A stretch of DNA of 64,000 nt. It comes from Dyadobacter crusticola DSM 16708. GTDB taxonomy: Bacteria; Bacteroidota; Bacteroidia; Cytophagales; Spirosomataceae. Every line of letters starts with the position of its first letter. The stretch's first letter is position 1. The notes under the pieces are model-generated. The model saw only the letters and a list, made by a program, of their open reading frames with translations, was not told where the DNA came from and did no database searches. The stretch is from assembly GCF_000701505.1 (NCBI RefSeq), contig NZ_JNJB01000011.1, positions 186,001 to 250,000 on the forward strand, read 5' to 3'. Positions 63,964-64,000 of the stretch are shown piece after piece. The translations under genes and the position numbers were made by a program.

Positions 63964-64000
63964 CAGACCTTACGTATAAACAAAAAACCAGAGACCGGCA

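Overview
The window is a piece of a Bacteroidota chromosome, most probably from the Cytophagales and in my judgement Dyadobacter/Spirosomaceae-like; the genus is an inference. Evidence: promoters follow the Bacteroidota form TTG-N19/20-TAnnTTTG, start codons mostly lack Shine-Dalgarno sequences, there is a PorE-like type IX secretion (T9SS) lipoprotein and a giant subtilisin with a T9SS sorting tail, and many SPII lipoproteins. I found no rRNA, tRNA, CRISPR, insertion sequence or phage gene. The window is mostly core genome.

Layout. (1) 0-10.8 kb: the 5' part of uppS, a LytS/LytTR two-component pair whose kinase begins with a pentapeptide-repeat domain, a DUF1080 protein, a fasciclin lipoprotein, then nucleotide-hygiene genes (ndk, nrnA, rdgB, ppk2) with an FKBP lipoprotein, a coiled-coil membrane protein and an unknown lipoprotein. 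(2) 10.8-15.5 kb, minus strand: gpmI, ftsB, eno and carA, three of them ending in clear hairpin terminators. (3) 15.5-34.8 kb, minus strand: the ribosomal superoperon in the order rpsL-rpsG / fusA / rpsJ / rplC ... secY-map-infA-rpmJ-rpsM-rpsK-rpsD / rpoA-rplQ. Slashes mark intrinsic terminators or attenuators that I can draw from the sequence. Three consensus promoters (rpsL, fusA, rplC) restart transcription, so the cluster is cut into several units. (4) 35-45.2 kb, plus strand: PorE-like lipoprotein, a divergent photolyase/cryptochrome, a LemA-TPM-TPM operon, a paralogue of the coiled-coil protein, a POT peptide transporter and an M13 peptidase. (5) 45.2-52.7 kb: a probable amino-sugar scavenging locus: surface GH20 hexosaminidase, FucP/NagP-type transporter and a hybrid LacI-like/AraC regulator in one minus-strand operon, with a NagX-type membrane acyltransferase divergent from it, then a secreted nucleoside hydrolase. 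(6) 52.8-58.2 kb: a 1795-residue T9SS-exported subtilisin. (7) 58.4-64 kb: aroE, ribD, prmC, moxR, yidD, lgt and an unknown lipoprotein, very tightly packed.

Most interesting candidates: the pentapeptide-repeat histidine kinase, the degenerate photolyase, the duplicated coiled-coil family, and the terminator/promoter punctuation of the ribosomal superoperon with a shared extended promoter motif. I see no clear new defence or mobile system.
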